A DNA stretch of 35,605 nt from Syntrophaceae bacterium UBA4810 (lineage in GTDB: Bacteria; Desulfobacterota; Syntrophia; Syntrophales; Smithellaceae): the NCBI GenBank assembly GCA_002402545.1, contig DHGA01000049.1:54133-89737 (forward strand), in the 5' to 3' direction. This document shows, one piece after another, positions 24,979 to 33,114 of the stretch. Under the pieces are notes generated by a model, which saw only the letters and a list, made by a program, of their open reading frames with translations, was not told the origin of the DNA and searched no databases. A program made the position numbers and the translations under genes. Each line of letters opens with the position of its first letter. The stretch's first letter is position 1.

Positions 24979-25279
24979 GAAAAATAATTAATTTTTTTTG
25001 ATTAAATATCTTAAAATCACTGAGGAATTGGATTGTTTCAAGGGGCTATAATTTGCCTCTTAAAAGCCCTCAAAGAAAATTTTGATTTCAGAAAACTCAA
25101 TTAAATATAAAAAACATACTATTTTTGCCTAAATAAATAAAAAATTTCGCTATCTATACAATATTATTGATTATTGCTATGGTGTGCTAGCTGATCGATG
25201 GGAGCTTAAATGCAGAAAACAACATAAACGGCGGCTGATAAAGCAAATTACGTCAAGCACTCCAGAAACCACGCAATCT

Positions 25280-25315
25280 ATGGCACATTAGTGTGCCACA
25301 CCACTAATGTGCCAT
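25280..25315. repeat. Perfect 14-bp palindrome with 8-base loop
   Basis: ATGGCACATTAGTG (25280-25293) and CACTAATGTGCCAT (25302-25315) are perfectly complementary around TGCCACAC. Inside it, TGGCAC and GTGCCA can pair alternatively. There is no T run on either side, so it is not a standard terminator. It lies in the 660-base stretch between mraZ and mltG, which otherwise holds only the dcw promoter, AT-rich sequence and a PAS relic. It could be a protein-binding site or the scar of a mobile element. Confidence 0.5.
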
Positions 25316-25418
25316 GACACGTAAATATAAGAATAATTAATAAGTCACAATAAAATAATACAATTAAAACAAATAGATAGCCATTGCAATTTTTACACCC
25401 TAACACGTAATAGAATTG

Positions 25419-25536
25419 CTAATTGACGAAACGGATTAGTCCATCTTGAATTACGTATAAAGCCGCGCGCGCTTCATCGAGAAGCGCCGGGGGAAATGTT
25501 TTCATTAAACTGCTCTTGTGCTTTTTCCTGATTCAT
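25419..25536 (-). pseudogene. Frameshifted relic of a PAS-domain sensory protein
   Basis: From ATG 25536 the minus strand reads M-N-Q-E-K-A-Q-E-Q-F-N-E-N-I-S-P and then runs into a stop. Shifting frame at a run of five C (removing one) continues A-L-L-D-E-A-R-A-A-L-Y-V-I-Q-D-G-L-I-R-F-V-N before a stop. The Y-V-I-Q-D-G-x-I-x-F-V-N string is a characteristic start of a PAS domain in sensor kinases and diguanylate cyclases. Nothing recognisable follows, so only about 39 codons remain. The frameshift and the missing remainder both support decay rather than a short gene. Confidence 0.6.
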
Positions 25537-25580
25537 GAAATTTTTTTACGATATAAATCTCTTTTAATTTCAATGATTAT

Positions 25581-26714
25581 TCATTGATTATTCACTTTGG
25601 CTTCCTGCTGAAGCCGGCGAAGTTCTTTGATTGCTTCATTATGCTGTTTCATGTTTTCGGAAAAAGCGTGGCTGCCGTCATTCTTAGACACAAAGAAAAG
25701 ATATCTTACGGGCGCGGGATTGAGAACAGCTTTAATGGAAGCAAGCCCGGGATTAGAGATAGGCCCAGGCGGCAAACCGTCTATCATATAAGTGTTGTAG
25801 GGTGAATTTCTCTTCAAATGACTAAGCAGAACTTTCCCCTGATAATCTTCCAAATCATAAACAGCGGTAGGGTCGCTCTGCAAGCGCATTCTCTTTTTCA
25901 ACCTGTTGTGGAACACGGCGGATATCAAATCCTTTTCATCGCGGTAACCGGATTCCTTCCCGATAAGCGAGGCGAAGGTAACCAGTTCATGAACGGTAAA
26001 ACCCATCGCGGCGGATTTTTCAACCATATCCGGCGTGACTTTTTTCCAAAACTGGCTGACCATAATGGTCATAATCTGCCGCGTGCTCATGGAGCGGTTA
26101 AAAAGATACGTGTCCGGAAAAAGATAGCCTTCAATAGAATCCGCCTGAATGCCCAGAGAAGCTAAAAATCTTTTATCTTTCGCCAGTTCAAAAAAAGTAT
26201 CTTTATCAATCAGCCGAAAATAATCCAGACGGTGCGCAATATCCTTAACGGTAAAATCTTCCGGAATAGTAACAAGATATTTTTTGATATCACCGCGCAT
26301 CAGTTTGTTAATAACCGCGGCCGGGGTTAGATTCAGGTTAAATTCATATTCTCCGGCACGTATGACACGCGTGGCTCTTTTAGCCATGGCCAGCAGATTG
26401 AATAAAAATTTATTTTTAACCAGTCCCGCGTCATCAAGTATTTTGGTAACCCTGAAAAAACTCGCTCCGGTTGGTATATCAACTGTCACAGCTGCATTCC
26501 GATCGCTGATGGAACTCATTGAATAATGCATCAGCAGGCCGCCGAAAACGATAACTGACGCGATAAATATTATTAAAATGTATTTTATCGTTTTAAGGAT
26601 AGAATCCGGCAAAACATGCTTAACCGGTTTACTATTATCTTTTGCCTGCGTTGATTTGCCGCCCGCGCTATTGGGCACCGCCTGAGAATTTTTTTTACCA
26701 AAAGGATTGTTCAT
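25581..26714 (-). CDS. mltG: Endolytic murein transglycosylase MltG
   Basis: MltG (YceG family) cleaves nascent glycan strands at the outer face of the inner membrane, setting strand length. From ATG 26714 it has 377 residues: a Ser/Lys/Asn-rich cytoplasmic start, one membrane helix (about 43-61), a LysM-like region, and the catalytic domain with I-G-K-E-S-G-Y-R-D-E (catalytic Glu about 254), H-N-R-L-K-K-R-M-x-L-Q-S-D-P-T and G-L-P-P-G-P-I-S-N-P-G. The start is placed after the ruvX stop (seven bases away); an in-frame extension to 26768 would overlap ruvX by 47 bases. No strong SD is close, so translation may be coupled to ruvX. Confidence 0.94.
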   Translation of the reverse strand: MNNPFGKKNSQAVPNSAGGKSTQAKDNSKPVKHVLPDSILKTIKYILIIFIASVIVFGGLLMHYSMSSISDRNAAVTVDIPTGASFFRVTKILDDAGLVKNKFLFNLLAMAKRATRVIRAGEYEFNLNLTPAAVINKLMRGDIKKYLVTIPEDFTVKDIAHRLDYFRLIDKDTFFELAKDKRFLASLGIQADSIEGYLFPDTYLFNRSMSTRQIMTIMVSQFWKKVTPDMVEKSAAMGFTVHELVTFASLIGKESGYRDEKDLISAVFHNRLKKRMRLQSDPTAVYDLEDYQGKVLLSHLKRNSPYNTYMIDGLPPGPISNPGLASIKAVLNPAPVRYLFFVSKNDGSHAFSENMKQHNEAIKELRRLQQEAKVNNQ

Positions 26715-26721
26715 TATTTTT

Positions 26722-27162
26722 TTAATTTTCTCCAGGGGAATTTTTGGTCTTGCCGGAAAGGGAATCAAGATATCCCTGAAGAATCAGGGTAGCGGCAAGT
26801 TTATCGACTTTCTCTTTTCTTTTTTTCCAACCGTAGCCGGAATTCATCAGCATTTCCTCGGCTTCCTTCGTGGACATTGTCTCCGGCCATCTAATTACCG
26901 GCAGGGAAAAGGTATTTTCCAGCACAGCAGCAAAACGGTTTACTTTTTCACACTGAATGCCTTCCGAACCGTCAAGACGCACCGGGTATCCGATAACGAT
27001 TTTTTCTATGTCGTGGCTTTTAATCAGGTTAGCCAGAATCTCCATATCATATTTTTTTGTTTTTCTGAATATCGTGGGCAAACCATGCGCCATGAGCCCC
27101 AGTTCATCGCAAACGGCCACGCCCATTCTTTTCTCTCCGTAATCAATCCCCAGCACGCGCAA
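26722..27162 (-). CDS. ruvX: RuvX/YqgF family Holliday junction resolvase-like nuclease
   Basis: RuvX (YqgF) has an RNase H fold and is implicated in pre-16S rRNA 5' processing and Holliday junction cutting. The conserved elements L-G-I-D-Y-G-E-K-R-M-G-V-A (first catalytic Asp), I-G-Y-P-V-R-L-D-G-S-E-G and D-K-L-A-A-T-L-I-L-Q (last Asp) are present in the expected order. TTG 27162 (giving M-R-V-L-G-I-D-Y-G, 146 residues) is favoured over GTG 27171 because GAGGTG sits five bases before the TTG and overlaps the GTG. It forms a two-gene unit with mltG, as in many genomes. The 161-base gap to selB on the other strand should hold divergent promoters that I cannot place confidently. Confidence 0.92.
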   Translation of the reverse strand: MRVLGIDYGEKRMGVAVCDELGLMAHGLPTIFRKTKKYDMEILANLIKSHDIEKIVIGYPVRLDGSEGIQCEKVNRFAAVLENTFSLPVIRWPETMSTKEAEEMLMNSGYGWKKRKEKVDKLAATLILQGYLDSLSGKTKNSPGEN

Positions 27163-27323
27163 ACTAAACACCTCGATTTGCGGCTTGTAGCAATTCCCGT
27201 CTGTATTTTCAACAATTAAATAAACACCGGCTATTTATAAATGCTTAATAAATTTAATGTTGTGAAAATGCGCGTTGTTTGTTACTTCATATCATTATAT
27301 TAGGATATTTACAGGCACATACA

Positions 27324-29237
27324 ATGAAACATTTTGTTTTGGGCACGGCAGGCCATGTGGACCACGGAAAAACCGCTTTAATCAAAGCGCTCACCGGCAC
27401 CGATACCGACCGTTTAAAAGAAGAAAAAGAAAGGGGCATTACTATAGAGCTGGGGTTTGCCTCGCTTCAGCTCCCTTCCGGCCAAACACTGGGCATTGTC
27501 GATGTTCCCGGCCATGAAAAATTTATCAAACATATGGTCTCCGGCGCCGCGGGCATAGATTTGGTAATGATGATTATCGCGGCGGATGAAGGCATTATGC
27601 CGCAAACAAAAGAGCATCTCAATATTTGTTCCCTTTTGGGGATACGCACAGGCTTAGTCGCGCTGACCAAAATCGATATGGTGGAAAACGACTGGCTGGA
27701 ATTGGTAAAAAATGAAATTCGGGAATTTCTGAAAGGTACTTTTTTGGAAGGCGCGCCGGTTATTCCCGTTTCCGCGCTGAAACAAAAAGGCATTAACGAA
27801 TTAACCGCCGCGCTCGATACCGCCGTAAAAAATATTCCCGAAAAAAATGATTGCGGCATTTTCCGCCTGCCCGTAGATAGGGTTTTCACGATGAAAGGAT
27901 TCGGTACTGTTGTCACCGGAACGCTGATTTCCGATTCCATCAGCGTAGGAGAAGATATTTTTATTTTGCCGGAAGAAATCAGCGCCCGCATCAGAGGCAT
28001 TCAGGTGCACAACCAAGCCACTCAAGAAGCTACCGCCGGACAACGCACGGCCATCAATCTGCAGGGTATTGAAAAAGATTCTCTGCAGCGCGGCGATGTT
28101 TTGGTACGGCCTGGGACTGTTATTCCCACAATCAGATTGGATGTTTTTATCGAATATCTAAAAAATAACGCCAAAAGCCTTAAAAACAGGACACTTGTAC
28201 GCCTGCATACAGGAACAAGCGAAATTATCGCCCGCGTCATTTTAATGGAAAAAGACGAATTGGCGCCGGTTGAAAACGGGTTTGCTCAGCTTATCCTGGA
28301 AAAAAAAGACGTTGTAGTGGCAGGCGACCATTTTGTCCTGCGCAGCTATTCGCCCATCACCACAATAGGCGGCGGCCTGATTATTGATCCGCTGCCGCCC
28401 AAACATAAAAGGCTCAACAAAAAAGTTATTGAGGAATTGAACACGCTTTTAAACGGCACGCTGCCCAAAAAAATAGAAGTTATTCTGGAAAGAGCGGGAT
28501 TTGCCGGAACCAATTTACGCCATCTCGTTTTCCGGCTTGGGACAAGCGCAAAAAATATCAAAGAAGCGCTGCAGTCTATTCTCTCCCAAAAAACCGCCCT
28601 TATTACCGATAAAGAAGAAACAAATATAATCTCCGCGTCCTTTTATGAGAAACTTGTCAAAAACGTGGCGGAGATAATCACTCAATATCAGAAAAAAAAC
28701 CCTTTGCGGGAAGGTATTTCCAAAGAAGAACTCAAAGCTTCGCTGGGGCGCGATATATCGCCCAAGCTATTTTTCATGCTTTTGCAGAACCTGATCTCCA
28801 ACAAAACAATTGAAGTTGACAAGGAAACGGTTCGCCTTTTCGGACACAAAGTGACGCTTGCCGATGATTTGAACAAGATTCGCCAGGAAATATTGAAAAT
28901 ATATAATGAAGCCGCGTTGACTCCACCTTCGCTTAAGGATGTTATCAGCAGTTTTCAGGATAAAAAAGCGGAAGCGCAAAGTATAATCAAACTTATGCTC
29001 AAAGAAGGCTCTTTAATTAAAATCAACGAAGAACTGATTTTCACGCGCGACGCTCTTGATAATCTGCGCAAAAACTACAAAGCGCTGCTTATAAAAGAAG
29101 GCAAGGCAACGCCTGTTAGTTTTAAAGAACTTACCGGACTTTCCCGCAAATACATAATTCCCCTGATGGAATATTTTGACACAAACAAACTGACGGTGCG
29201 CGTTGGCGACCATCGTATTTTAAGAGAGAAAGAATGA
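27324..29237 (+). CDS. selB: Selenocysteine-specific elongation factor SelB
   Basis: SelB is a GTPase that delivers Sec-tRNA to UGA codons marked by a SECIS hairpin. The 637-residue protein has G-H-V-D-H-G-K-T (10-17), the SelB-type switch G-I-T-I-E-L-G-F-A (38-46) in place of the EF-Tu sequence, D-V-P-G-H-E (60-65) and T-K-I-D. Three beta-barrel domains follow, then C-terminal winged helices (roughly 380-637) that bind SECIS RNA. ATG 27324 gives M-K-H-F-V-L-G-T-A-G-H; an in-frame extension to 27279 has no similarity. It shows that the organism makes selenoproteins, though selA, selC and selD are not here. Its stop overlaps fdhD (ATGA). Confidence 0.97.
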   Translation: MKHFVLGTAGHVDHGKTALIKALTGTDTDRLKEEKERGITIELGFASLQLPSGQTLGIVDVPGHEKFIKHMVSGAAGIDLVMMIIAADEGIMPQTKEHLNICSLLGIRTGLVALTKIDMVENDWLELVKNEIREFLKGTFLEGAPVIPVSALKQKGINELTAALDTAVKNIPEKNDCGIFRLPVDRVFTMKGFGTVVTGTLISDSISVGEDIFILPEEISARIRGIQVHNQATQEATAGQRTAINLQGIEKDSLQRGDVLVRPGTVIPTIRLDVFIEYLKNNAKSLKNRTLVRLHTGTSEIIARVILMEKDELAPVENGFAQLILEKKDVVVAGDHFVLRSYSPITTIGGGLIIDPLPPKHKRLNKKVIEELNTLLNGTLPKKIEVILERAGFAGTNLRHLVFRLGTSAKNIKEALQSILSQKTALITDKEETNIISASFYEKLVKNVAEIITQYQKKNPLREGISKEELKASLGRDISPKLFFMLLQNLISNKTIEVDKETVRLFGHKVTLADDLNKIRQEILKIYNEAALTPPSLKDVISSFQDKKAEAQSIIKLMLKEGSLIKINEELIFTRDALDNLRKNYKALLIKEGKATPVSFKELTGLSRKYIIPLMEYFDTNKLTVRVGDHRILREKE

Positions 29238-30013
29238 ACAATAAAAACAAGGTAATAAAAACAATAGATATATATTGCGCGGACAGCGATTCGATGTCTC
29301 CGGCGCCGGTGAAAATAATACAGGAAGTCAGCCTGGAAATTCTTCTAAACGGCAAATCCGCCGCGAACATCGCCTGCGCGGGAAGTTACCCCGACGAACT
29401 GGCGGCAGGTTTTTTAAAATCAGAAAAAATTATCAGCTCGCGCGATCAAATACTGAAAATCGAAATTAATAACGATACCCGTCGCGTCAATGTAATTCTT
29501 AAAGAAGATAAAAAATACAACGCGGCGAATGTCACCAACATCGCTTCCAGCGGCGCCCGCGGCCAGGCGCATATTGATTCTCTTTTGCCGCTGAATGTAC
29601 CGGATTCTTTCCGGATAAAAACAGGCGCTGCGCTGAAATTAATGAAAGACCTTTTGGATGGTACGCAAATACACAAAGAAACACACGGCACGCATTGTTC
29701 CGCCCTGGCGCGTGAAGATCAAATCTTTGTTTTACGCGAAGATATCGGGCGTCATAATACTATCGATATGCTCGCGGGATACTGCCTCCTGCGGGAAATA
29801 AATGCTGACGACGCTATTTTGCTGACCACTGGCAGAATTTCTTCCGAGATTGTCTATAAGGCATGGAATATGGGCATACCGGCAATTATTTCACATTCCG
29901 CGCCTACTTTAAAAGCTGTTGAACTTTTAAGAAAAGCGAATATAACTTCTATCGGTTATGTGCGCGGCGGAAAAATGAACATATATTCTCAGGAAAGGCG
30001 GGTAATCATTTGA
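29234..30013 (+). CDS. fdhD: FdhD-family formate dehydrogenase maturation protein lacking the CxxC loop
   Basis: FdhD passes sulfur from IscS to the molybdenum cofactor of formate dehydrogenase. The 259-residue protein keeps the family landmarks: D-E-L-A-A-G-F-L, T-H-C-S-A-L-A (151-158 region), the strongly conserved R-E-D-I-G-R-H-N, and S-S-E-I-V-Y-K. However, the flexible loop that in E. coli reads G-C-G-V-C-G reads S-S-G-A-R-G here (105-110), so both loop cysteines are replaced (Ser106, Arg109). Cys155 in T-H-C is the nearest cysteine. The gene overlaps selB by four bases and the next gene by four, so the three are translationally coupled. The selB link fits a selenocysteine formate dehydrogenase elsewhere. 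Activity without the cysteine pair is uncertain. Confidence 0.9.
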   Translation: MNNKNKVIKTIDIYCADSDSMSPAPVKIIQEVSLEILLNGKSAANIACAGSYPDELAAGFLKSEKIISSRDQILKIEINNDTRRVNVILKEDKKYNAANVTNIASSGARGQAHIDSLLPLNVPDSFRIKTGAALKLMKDLLDGTQIHKETHGTHCSALAREDQIFVLREDIGRHNTIDMLAGYCLLREINADDAILLTTGRISSEIVYKAWNMGIPAIISHSAPTLKAVELLRKANITSIGYVRGGKMNIYSQERRVII

Positions 30014-30963
30014 AGAATAAAGCTATCTATGTCAAAGACATTAAAAAAGGCGACAAAATCGCGGAAACTTTTTTAGTCGCGGAAAAGAATATGGCCTTTT
30101 CCCAAAAGGGCTCACCATATTTAAACTTACGCCTTAAAGATAAAAGCGGTGAAATCGACAGCAAGGTGTGGGAAAACGCCGTGGAATTGGACCGCCTGTT
30201 TAAAAAAGGTGATATAATTTTTATCGAAGGCAACGCCGCCAGTTATAAAAACGCGATTCAGCTTTCCATCTTCACTATAAAAACAACACCCTGGGAACAA
30301 ATAGAACCGGCGGATTATCTTCCCTTTGTCAACAAAGATGTAAACTCTATGTTTGATGAAATAATCTCTTATATAGATAAAATCCAAAACGAACATTTAA
30401 AAGAATTGCTGCATGTTTTTTTCCGTGACGAAAATAATGCGCAACTTTTTAAAAAAGCGCCCGCGGCCAAAGGATTTCACCATATTTATCTGGGCGGCCT
30501 GCTGGAGCACACTCTTTCCGTTGTGCGCCTGCTGGAAAAAGTTTCTGAACATTATCCCAAACTCAATAAAGATATGCTCATTGCCGGCGGAATATTTCAC
30601 GATATCGGCAAAATTCATGAATTTACCTATCAGAGCCTGATTGATTACAGCGACGAAGGAAGATTAATCGGCCACATTGTCATGGGCGTGGAAATGATTA
30701 ACAAGGTTATCGCCTCCCTGCCTGATTTTCCCGAACAGTTATCCATGCAACTGCGTCATCTGCTTTTAAGCCACCACGGAGAATTTGAATTCGGTTCCCC
30801 CAAACGTCCGAAAACACTGGAGGCGCTTGTTGTCCATTATATCGATGACCTTGACGCCAAACTGAACGCGTTTGAAACGTTCATCTCCGATTCATCAAAA
30901 GATGATTCCGGCTGGACAGCTTATAACCGTTTTTTTGAGCGCTTTCTTTACAAAGGAAAATAA
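30010..30963 (+). CDS. YhaM-like OB-fold/HD-domain 3'-5' exoribonuclease
   Basis: This 317-residue protein combines an N-terminal OB-fold nucleic-acid-binding domain (about 1-95) with an HD phosphohydrolase domain (about 155-290), the architecture of the YhaM exoribonuclease. Metal-ligand motifs are E-H-T (His167), F-H-D-I-G-K (His197, Asp198), G-H-I-V-M-G and the later S-H-H-G-E-F-E-F-G. YhaM of Bacillus degrades RNA or single-stranded DNA from the 3' end with Mn or Co; homologues in Desulfobacterota are less studied. The start is TTG 30010, overlapping the fdhD stop as TTGA with a GC-rich AAGGCGGG upstream; no in-frame ATG occurs before residue 28. It is the last gene of the selB operon and ends 36 bases before the convergent nucleotidase gene. 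Confidence 0.88.
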   Translation: MKNKAIYVKDIKKGDKIAETFLVAEKNMAFSQKGSPYLNLRLKDKSGEIDSKVWENAVELDRLFKKGDIIFIEGNAASYKNAIQLSIFTIKTTPWEQIEPADYLPFVNKDVNSMFDEIISYIDKIQNEHLKELLHVFFRDENNAQLFKKAPAAKGFHHIYLGGLLEHTLSVVRLLEKVSEHYPKLNKDMLIAGGIFHDIGKIHEFTYQSLIDYSDEGRLIGHIVMGVEMINKVIASLPDFPEQLSMQLRHLLLSHHGEFEFGSPKRPKTLEALVVHYIDDLDAKLNAFETFISDSSKDDSGWTAYNRFFERFLYKGK

Positions 30964-30999
30964 TTCAACGCGCAGGTATTTTTGCCCCCAATCACAAAA

Positions 31000-32970
31000 T
31001 TATTTTTTTGTGTATTTTCTGATTTTTACCGTGGCAAACCATGCCAAAAAGATAAAAATGCACAAAACAATAAATCCGCCGATAAGAACACCGTAAGTGA
31101 TCATATTGGCGCCGCCGAATATGTCCTTCAAATTTTTCGAAGGCTCAGACACATAACGACCTTCCGGCGAACGATATTTTTCCGGTATATCAGGAATGCC
31201 GTTTTTATTAACATCCGGGAACGAACGCAGATATTGAAGAAGCGCGATCCACTGCTTCAGTTCTTTTTGCTTGCCGGCAGACTTATCCATGTAAATTGTG
31301 GCCTGCTTTAAATCCTCCAAACGATTGCCTTCCCTATCCTTGGGTTTGATGCTTAACAAGCCATACGTAACCTTGGAAATATAGTTAATCATGCCACCCG
31401 CATAGAGATTAGAACAAACCCTGTATAGCTTATTATAATCCAGCGGCTCATAATCGCCCTTTTCATTCTGCACGAATATCTGCTTTACTCTATCAAACAA
31501 TATCCTGTGCGGATTAAACGTAAATTTTACTCCTGAAACCTGCAGATGAGCGCCTATCTTTATGGCCGGAGCGATTGACGCCTCCACTTCCAGAATGTCT
31601 TTAAGTTCCTTTCCGGTAACATAAAAAGCAAGCAGCGGGTAACCCGCGACACCATCCTTGCCTACGCCAAGCGATAAAACCTGAAAGATATCGGCTGTGG
31701 ATATTTTCCCTTTAAGAAAAGAATCCCTTATCAGACCCAGCGGCTCCATAGCCAGATGAACATGCTCATAATCTTTCCCTTCCGCTTTCTTCACCGCGTA
31801 CCGGTAGGAATCGGCAATCAGATTACCCAAACCCATCTCCCGGGGATTTTCATAAGCCGAATTTATAGTTTCCATATTAAAAGCGCTTTCGGCGATGACT
31901 TTATCAAAGGATAAATTATATAATGACAAGAATTTACGGTTAACTATATCTTTATAATGATCGATTTCTTCCACGATAATTGGGTCATTGGGAATCCCCG
32001 CGGTAACTTTTCTTAAATCATATGAGGCCACGCGCACAGGTTTACCCTTTGCATGATACACTCTCAGAATTCCCAAATATTCTCCGTATTTTCCTGCGGA
32101 AACAATTATTGTTTTTCCCGCTTTAATGGGCTGGGACAAAACTGTGTGCGTATGGCCGCTGATTATAATATCGATTTCCGGAACTTTTTTTGCCAGTAGT
32201 TCATCTTCGGATACCTTGCTTTCTTTTTTATTAACCTTGGCTCTGTATGTTCCGCTATGAGAAAGACAGATAATCAGGTCCACTTTTTCTTTCTTGCGCA
32301 AAATATTCACCACGCGCTTGCTGGCGCTGACCGGATCAGCATACTTTACAGATTTTACAAAGGGCGTGTTTTCCGCGGCATCTTTACCGATAATACCGAA
32401 TATGCCAATACGCACCTTGTTTCTTTCTAATATTTTGTATTGCGTGGCAGGATAATCGTTAAACGCCTGCTGCAGAGCCGCGCCGTCTTTTGTTTTGGCA
32501 TCCACAATAATGTTGGACGCGACGATACCCGGCAGCTGATTGGTTTTACTCTTTGCCGTTTGCAGCATTTTTGCCAAACCATCAGTATGAAAATCAAAAT
32601 CGTGATTACCCAAAGTTGTCAAATCATATCCCATTTTCCCCATAAGCAGTAATTCAGAAGCTTCCGTCGCGAATGAAGTGTGGAACAAAGTTCCCATGGA
32701 AAAATCACCCGCGTCAATACGCAGGGATTTGTTTCCGTGATACATGCGCTGTTCTTTTATTATATAGGCGAGTTTCGCGAATCCGCCCGCTTCTTCTATC
32801 TGATTGTCTTGTGTCAATATCCTATGAGGGAGAAAATACGAATGCAAATCGTGGGTGAAGAGAATAACCAGTTCCCTGCTTCCCGGCCCCTGCGCCACGC
32901 AAGAAACTCCGGATAAAAATACGAAAAATAAAGATAAAAATAATACAGAAATATGTTTAACAGGCTTCAT
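31000..32970 (-). CDS. Surface 5'-nucleotidase-family metallophosphoesterase with C-terminal anchor
   Basis: This 656-residue exported enzyme has a signal peptide (about 1-24) and a calcineurin-like phosphoesterase domain with D-L-H (41-43), D-A-G-D, G-N-H-D-F-D and S-G-H-T-H-T, the metal ligands of 5'-nucleotidase/UshA-type enzymes. The 5'-nucleotidase C-terminal substrate domain follows (about 340-560). Near the end is a short D-V-N-K-N-G-I-P-D loop (586-594), which looks like a calcium-binding dockerin/thrombospondin-3-type loop, then a membrane helix (about 623-645) and a basic tail. It likely hydrolyses nucleotides or related phosphate esters in the periplasm while held in the inner membrane. 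AAGGA lies eight bases before ATG 32970. A promoter at 33019-33047 suggests its own transcript. Confidence 0.92.
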   Translation of the reverse strand: MKPVKHISVLFLSLFFVFLSGVSCVAQGPGSRELVILFTHDLHSYFLPHRILTQDNQIEEAGGFAKLAYIIKEQRMYHGNKSLRIDAGDFSMGTLFHTSFATEASELLLMGKMGYDLTTLGNHDFDFHTDGLAKMLQTAKSKTNQLPGIVASNIIVDAKTKDGAALQQAFNDYPATQYKILERNKVRIGIFGIIGKDAAENTPFVKSVKYADPVSASKRVVNILRKKEKVDLIICLSHSGTYRAKVNKKESKVSEDELLAKKVPEIDIIISGHTHTVLSQPIKAGKTIIVSAGKYGEYLGILRVYHAKGKPVRVASYDLRKVTAGIPNDPIIVEEIDHYKDIVNRKFLSLYNLSFDKVIAESAFNMETINSAYENPREMGLGNLIADSYRYAVKKAEGKDYEHVHLAMEPLGLIRDSFLKGKISTADIFQVLSLGVGKDGVAGYPLLAFYVTGKELKDILEVEASIAPAIKIGAHLQVSGVKFTFNPHRILFDRVKQIFVQNEKGDYEPLDYNKLYRVCSNLYAGGMINYISKVTYGLLSIKPKDREGNRLEDLKQATIYMDKSAGKQKELKQWIALLQYLRSFPDVNKNGIPDIPEKYRSPEGRYVSEPSKNLKDIFGGANMITYGVLIGGFIVLCIFIFLAWFATVKIRKYTKK

Positions 32971-33018
32971 GAAAATTATCCTTTCTTTACTATAGAAACT
33001 GAATTTACGGTTTGTTTG

Positions 33019-33047
33019 ATCTTAATGTATTTTCAACCGTGCGTCAA
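33019..33047 (-). promoter_or_regulatory. Putative sigma-70 promoter of the nucleotidase gene
   Basis: On the minus strand TTGACG (33047-33042), a 17-base spacer and TAAGAT (33024-33019) lie about 50 bases before the ATG at 32970. The -35 has one mismatch and the -10 has two, so this is a reasonable but untested promoter. It would allow expression apart from the CDF gene upstream. Confidence 0.5.
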
Positions 33048-33058
33048 ATAAACACTTT

Positions 33059-33072
33059 GCGCGATTTCGCGC
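33059..33072 (-). terminator. Short GC hairpin between CDF and nucleotidase genes
   Basis: GCGCG-ATTT-CGCGC forms a 5-bp stem 43 bases after the CDF stop codon, followed on the minus strand by AAAGTGTTTATTT rather than an uninterrupted T run. It may weakly end or pause the CDF transcript just before the next promoter. Confidence 0.3.
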
Positions 33073-33114
33073 GGCTGGAATGTTTTTAGTGCCGCCAACA
33101 ATAATATTTTATAT

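Noticed and set aside
25041..25069. TATAAT on the plus strand with a weak GGGCT/AGCCC dyad
   Set aside because: No -35 at proper spacing and no plus-strand gene downstream.
27172..27323. Possible selC (tRNA-Sec) or SECIS element near selB
   Set aside because: I see no tRNA-like arms or long acceptor stem in this gap, and no selenoprotein gene in the window.
27467..28000. 177-codon minus-strand frame
   Set aside because: Antisense to the SelB GTPase domain, no SD, serine/isoleucine-rich antisense composition.
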